Source of the DNA: GCA-2688105 sp964499445
Lineage (GTDB): Bacteria; Chloroflexota; Dehalococcoidia; Dehalococcoidales; GCA-2688105
Direction of reading: 5' to 3'
NCBI GenBank assembly: GCA_964499445.1
Contig: CAZCLE010000002.1
Coordinates: forward strand, 30,785 to 94,784
Length of the DNA stretch: 64,000 bases
The notes beneath the pieces are model-generated. The model did no database searches and was not told the DNA's origin. It saw nothing but the letters and a program-made list of their open reading frames with translations. Made by a program: the position numbers and the translations under genes. Positions 61,702 through 64,000 of this stretch are shown one piece after another. Positions within the stretch are counted from its first letter, which is position 1. Each line of letters starts with the position of its first letter.

Positions 61702-62418
61702 ATGAAATCAAGTCAAAGCTCTATACCAGTAGAAAAGCTTAAATTCTGGTATGATGTCTATGCTAGTTTACCGACTACCGGGAATGTAGAAGATGATTTA
61801 GCCTATGCTACCGATACCGAGCTAGTCTATCGCTGGACTAGTGGTGCCTGGGTAGCGGTAACCAACCCCAAAACATTAGCGGCCGCCAATATACCAAATC
61901 TACCTGCCACAAAAATTACCTCTTTAACTTTTGACGCCGCCAGAATACCACGCCTTGACAAAACCAAATTAGAAGCTACGGCTAATAAACTTTTAGTAGG
62001 TGCTGGTGTAGGTAATAACTTGACAGAGATAGATATTCCTTCTCCTGCCCTCTACGCAGGTGATGATGTACTACAAGCCTCCGCAGATACAGAACGAACG
62101 GAAGCTGGGCAAACTTATATTAAAAAGAAGGAAATTACTATTGGTGCGGCAAGCACTTTACGAATTAAGTTTGATTTAAAAAATAGCGTGGGTGCGGGGG
62201 GTAGATATGCCCAAGGTAGAGTTTATAAAAATGGTGCGGCAGTAGGCACGGAAATGTTAGAGGACGGAGCCTCTTATGTTACCTACAGTGAGGATATAGC
62301 TGGGTGGGTTAAGGGGGATTTATGCCAGCTCTACCTATTAGAGTCCTTTTCTTCATATACAGCTTATTGCTCTAATTTTAGAATATATACGCAATTTGGA
62401 AGGGTAGATACAGACTAA
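61702..62418 (+). CDS. Fibre- or spike-like receptor-binding protein
   Basis: This 238-residue protein has an N-terminal segment common in phage fibre proteins (VYASLPTTGNVEDDLAYATDT ... YRWTSGAWVAV, near residues 17-50). A stalk-like part with short repeats follows (IPNLPATKITSL, RIPRLDKTKLEAT), then a beta-sandwich-like C-terminal domain (about 110-235) that could bind a cell-surface sugar. It starts directly after the holin-like gene. It is the best candidate for the host-recognition protein of the element. Confidence 0.7.
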   Translation: MKSSQSSIPVEKLKFWYDVYASLPTTGNVEDDLAYATDTELVYRWTSGAWVAVTNPKTLAAANIPNLPATKITSLTFDAARIPRLDKTKLEATANKLLVGAGVGNNLTEIDIPSPALYAGDDVLQASADTERTEAGQTYIKKKEITIGAASTLRIKFDLKNSVGAGGRYAQGRVYKNGAAVGTEMLEDGASYVTYSEDIAGWVKGDLCQLYLLESFSSYTAYCSNFRIYTQFGRVDTD

Positions 62419-62422
62419 AATT

Positions 62423-62641
62423 ATGGTTGTAATTACACTTACTACAAAAACAGATAAACAGTCAAAAACACTACATTATAATCAATTAGGTTATAAGCTA
62501 GTGGAAGTCCAATATTATCGGAATGGTAAATCCCTCATATTTCAATTACCAGACGAGAGAAGTAATCCTACTAAACCCTTAAAAGATAGAGTTTTTGAAT
62601 TAGAACGGCGGTTAAAAGAGATTGAAAACCTTAATAAATAA
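62423..62641 (+). CDS. 72-residue protein with C-terminal coiled coil
   Basis: It starts four bases after the fibre-like gene. The N-terminal half is strand-rich and the C-terminal third (LKDRVFELERRLKEIENLNK) is a heptad coiled coil. It overlaps the next gene by 20 bases. It could be a fibre accessory or trimerising protein. Confidence 0.55.
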   Translation: MVVITLTTKTDKQSKTLHYNQLGYKLVEVQYYRNGKSLIFQLPDERSNPTKPLKDRVFELERRLKEIENLNK

Positions 62642-62804
62642 AGCCTATTACTGGCTATGGCATACCATCTGTAACCGACCAGAGCCGTTTACTTCTACAA
62701 TGAGGCGGGATATTAAAAAGCGCCCCTGGCTTTGGTTCCTGATACCGATGTTAATTGCCGGGGGCTGGTATGCTCTGGTAATTCACCTGGGGGGCTGGTG
62801 GTGA
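62622..62804 (+). CDS. 60-residue single-span membrane protein
   Basis: It has a basic middle (MRRDIKKRPWLW) and a C-terminal hydrophobic helix (about 36-58) rich in Trp. It overlaps the coiled-coil gene at its start and the basic peptide gene at its end (GTGA). It is a candidate virion membrane protein. Confidence 0.55.
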   Translation: MKTLINKAYYWLWHTICNRPEPFTSTMRRDIKKRPWLWFLIPMLIAGGWYALVIHLGGWW

Positions 62805-62884
62805 AGCGGATTAAAAGGCTTGTCAAGAAACACCCGATAGCCAGGGGAATTAGAATAGCCAGGAGATTAAAGAAAAGAAAATAA
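62801..62884 (+). CDS. 27-residue Arg/Lys-rich peptide
   Basis: GTG 62801 overlaps the previous stop and TAA is at 62882. Fourteen of 27 residues are Arg or Lys (for example MKRIKRLVKKHP and RIARRLKKRK) with no acidic residue. Such peptides condense DNA inside virions or act on membranes. It is the last gene before the terminator of the structural block. Confidence 0.55.
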   Translation: MKRIKRLVKKHPIARGIRIARRLKKRK

Positions 62885-62905
62885 GGCTCCCGGTGCCGGC
62901 AGCGT

Positions 62906-62944
62906 AAACCCTCAGTCATTTTGCGACCGAGGGTTTCTTTTTTT
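62906..62944 (+). terminator. Terminator of the structural gene block
   Basis: AAACCCTC (62906-62913) pairs with GAGGGTTT (62929-62936), extended inside by GTC/GAC, and a T-rich run follows (62937-62944). This closes the transcript from the promoter at 59109. Confidence 0.8.
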
Positions 62945-62970
62945 AATACATCTTTTGAAGCTAACAGAAA

Positions 62971-63026
62971 TCACCAAATCAAGATATAGGGGGGTAAAAT
63001 TCCTTTTGAATGGTTATATACCTATA
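62971..63026 (+). repeat. Element-associated repeat, copy C
   Basis: TCACCAAATCAAGATATAGG, GGGGTAAAATTCC and TTTTGAATGGTTATATACCT match copy B in the first half and copy A in the second half (A has TTTTGAATAGTTGGATACCT). The copy lies between the structural terminator and the regulator promoter. Confidence 0.65.
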
Positions 63027-63033
63027 AAGGCAC

Positions 63034-63068
63034 TTGACAAACTCTTCGAGATGGTATATAATTATACC
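63034..63068 (+). promoter_or_regulatory. Consensus promoter with palindromic operator
   Basis: TTGACA (63034-63039) and TATAAT (63057-63062) are perfect and 17 bases apart, the ideal form. GGTATA (63053-63058) and TATACC (63063-63068) form an inverted repeat over the -10 box, a likely operator for the ribbon-helix-helix protein encoded just downstream. Confidence 0.75.
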
Positions 63069-63071
63069 ACT

Positions 63072-63212
63072 GTGAGAAATAGACTAGTAATAGCAGTAAA
63101 AAATGACCTACATTATCAATTAAAGATACAGGCAGCCAAAGAGGGGAAGTTACTCCGGGAAGTTACCGAGAAGGCGATTAGAGAATATCTTGACCGCCAG
63201 AAGAAGAAATAA
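63072..63212 (+). CDS. Ribbon-helix-helix regulator
   Basis: I place the start at GTG 63072, a few bases after the predicted transcript start, because the longer frame would overlap the promoter. An alternative ATG is at 63051. The 46-residue product has the strand (LVIAVKND) and two helices (LHYQLKIQAAKEGK, LREVTEKAIREYLDRQ) of CopG/Arc-type DNA-binding proteins. Given the operator on its own promoter it is probably an autorepressor controlling the element. Confidence 0.7.
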   Translation: MRNRLVIAVKNDLHYQLKIQAAKEGKLLREVTEKAIREYLDRQKKK

Positions 63213-63461
63213 ATGCCTAAGTGGTTATTAGCCTGGAATATAGTCTTGACAGTATTGTTAATTTTGACTATTGTCTTTTCAGTTAGACTAGCTGTTGTTA
63301 CTGATGAGATTTTAAGCAACCATTGGGGGAAGATGACAGAGATGGCAGGTTTAATAGATGAGCAGTTTTCTAAATACGATAAAGCTTTATTATGGCTAGG
63401 AGACGAATTAGATGAAGCCTTTGAGAAAGTCCAGGAAAGAATTGAAGCATTGGAGCGATAG
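63213..63461 (+). CDS. 82-residue membrane-anchored coiled-coil protein
   Basis: It starts directly after the regulator stop, so the two form one unit. An N-terminal membrane helix (about 4-27) is followed by an acidic helical tail with heptads (EQFSKYDKALLWLGDELDEAFEKVQERIEAL). The function is unknown. Pairing with a ribbon-helix-helix gene recalls toxin-antitoxin or superinfection-exclusion modules, but nothing proves either. Confidence 0.55.
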   Translation: MPKWLLAWNIVLTVLLILTIVFSVRLAVVTDEILSNHWGKMTEMAGLIDEQFSKYDKALLWLGDELDEAFEKVQERIEALER

Positions 63462-63485
63462 TTCGTAAATTATAAAATTTTAGCC

Positions 63486-63507
63486 GTTCGTTGCTTATAT
63501 CTTATGT
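63486..63507 (+). other. Candidate right attachment site (attR) of the virus-like element
   Basis: GTTCG-N5-TATATCTTATGT repeats the left site at 54730-54751 in the same orientation and spacing. It falls right after the last plus-strand gene of the element. Confidence 0.4.
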
Positions 63508-63641
63508 CACATAAATAGGCTTTTACGCTTGGTTTTACCCCAACCACTTCCCTACTACATAACAAAATTAAAAAACAGAACTAGTCCGGCCTAAAGGCAG
63601 TAAAGATAAAAGGAAAAGAAAAAGACGACATTTAGTTAATA

Positions 63642-63830
63642 TTAAGGAAGTGGTTTAAGTTCAATGTTAGCTGATTTAATTAAGCACTCTAATGCAAAAA
63701 AATGTGTTGCTATGTCATCAGCCAAAACGCTTTCCGGCAATAGGCTAATCAATTGTTTTACATCTTTAACCCGGGCATCTATTTGCCTTTTGAGGTCCTC
63801 TGAATCTTTGGGTGTTGTCTCTCCAATCAT
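63642..63830 (-). CDS. 62-residue hypothetical protein
   Basis: On the minus strand the ATG at 63830 is preceded by AAAGGAGTG. The product (TPKDSEDLKRQIDARVKDV, then a C-terminal helix with LECLIKSANIE) is helical and acidic. No family is recognised. It lies outside the candidate right attachment site, so it may be host DNA or a separate cassette between repeats C and D. Confidence 0.55.
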   Translation of the reverse strand: MIGETTPKDSEDLKRQIDARVKDVKQLISLLPESVLADDIATHFFALECLIKSANIELKPLP

Positions 63831-63908
63831 TTTTACACTCCTTTTTCAAATTGAATTATTTGTATTCTATCATACTTATGCATAAAAAAGGCGCGCTACA
63901 TTTTCTAG

Positions 63909-63975
63909 CCTCAATGACGCCCTGAAATCAAAATCTGGGGGGTTAAAAAGGGAAAGTAATGGTTTGCTATACCTA
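63909..63975 (+). repeat. Element-associated repeat, copy D
   Basis: CCTCAATGACGCCCTGAAATC and AAAATCTGGGGGGTTAAAAA match copy A upstream and in the core (A: CTCAAAATGACGCTCTG, then AATCAAAATCTAGG). TAATGG and ATACCTAT further on echo copy C. The window ends 25 bases later. Confidence 0.65.
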
Positions 63976-64000
63976 TCTATCCTTCCCCTCCCCCTTCCCC

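Noticed and set aside
1..64000. CRISPR arrays, rRNA genes, insertion sequences with transposases
   Set aside because: I saw no regularly spaced direct repeats with unique spacers, no rRNA sequence and no transposase-like product.

Overview
This window looks like a chromosomal segment of an anaerobic, corrinoid-using bacterium. The best guess is the Chloroflexota class Dehalococcoidia. That placement is inference from gene content: methanol- and C1-type methyltransferases, an AcsC-like corrinoid protein, aldehyde:ferredoxin oxidoreductase, rubredoxin and superoxide reductase, archaeal-type phosphoglycerate mutase, dapL, UPF0182 and aconitase X. No rRNA is present to confirm it. The main new thing is a compact virus-like integrated element at about 54.7-63.5 kb.

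Region 1 (0.1-20.7 kb) is a C1 and corrinoid island. It starts with a lipoprotein gene and a minus-strand aconitase X pair. Then comes a complete methanol methyltransferase set: mtaA-like (3.4 kb), mtaB (5.1 kb), mtaC (6.6 kb), followed by a CobW-type GTPase and an AmiS/UreI channel. A shortened AcsC-like corrinoid protein follows. Next are a RamA-like corrinoid activase (minus strand) and a four-component methyltransferase operon: corrinoid protein, RACo-type activator, MtrH-type methyltransferase and two UroD-fold methyltransferases. The remains of a third UroD gene lie between those two. A DUF2284 protein and a cobalamin adenosyltransferase close the island. Methyl groups from methanol or methylated compounds would pass through the corrinoid proteins to tetrahydrofolate (MtrH) and the Wood-Ljungdahl pathway.

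Region 2 (20.8-31.1 kb, minus strand) holds cobQ, a BtuF-like lipoprotein behind a cobalamin riboswitch, a transglutaminase-like lipoprotein, a UPF0182 membrane protein, two glycosyltransferases and a B12-binding radical SAM protein.

Region 3 (31.3-38.2 kb, plus strand) is an oxygen-defence and Fe-S operon: ferritin-like protein, SufC, SufB/D, flavin reductase-rubredoxin fusion, superoxide reductase, a small DUF4405-like membrane protein, a double ferritin-like protein and an AMP-forming acyl-CoA synthetase.

Region 4 (38.4-44.7 kb) is an unusual operon in which an aconitase X pair sits between the two subunit genes of a class I fumarase/tartrate dehydratase. An iron alcohol dehydrogenase and a tungsten aldehyde oxidoreductase follow. 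A tRNA-Arg(TCT) and a small-multidrug-export-like gene come next on the minus strand.

Region 5 (45.7-54.6 kb) is housekeeping: pgk, apgM, tpiA, miaA, a methyltransferase, dapF, dapL and hflX, with REP-like repeats in several gaps.

Region 6 (54.7-63.9 kb) contains about 24 small, tightly overlapping genes: zinc-finger proteins, a short serine recombinase, a packaging-type P-loop ATPase, and then, behind a strong promoter with two alternative RNA hairpins, small membrane proteins, two beta-rich candidate capsid proteins, a fibre-like protein and a 27-residue arginine/lysine-rich peptide. There are no tail, terminase or portal genes. I read this as a provirus of a tailless icosahedral virus, possibly of the single-jelly-roll type. 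A candidate direct repeat flanks it and a four-copy dispersed repeat is associated with it.
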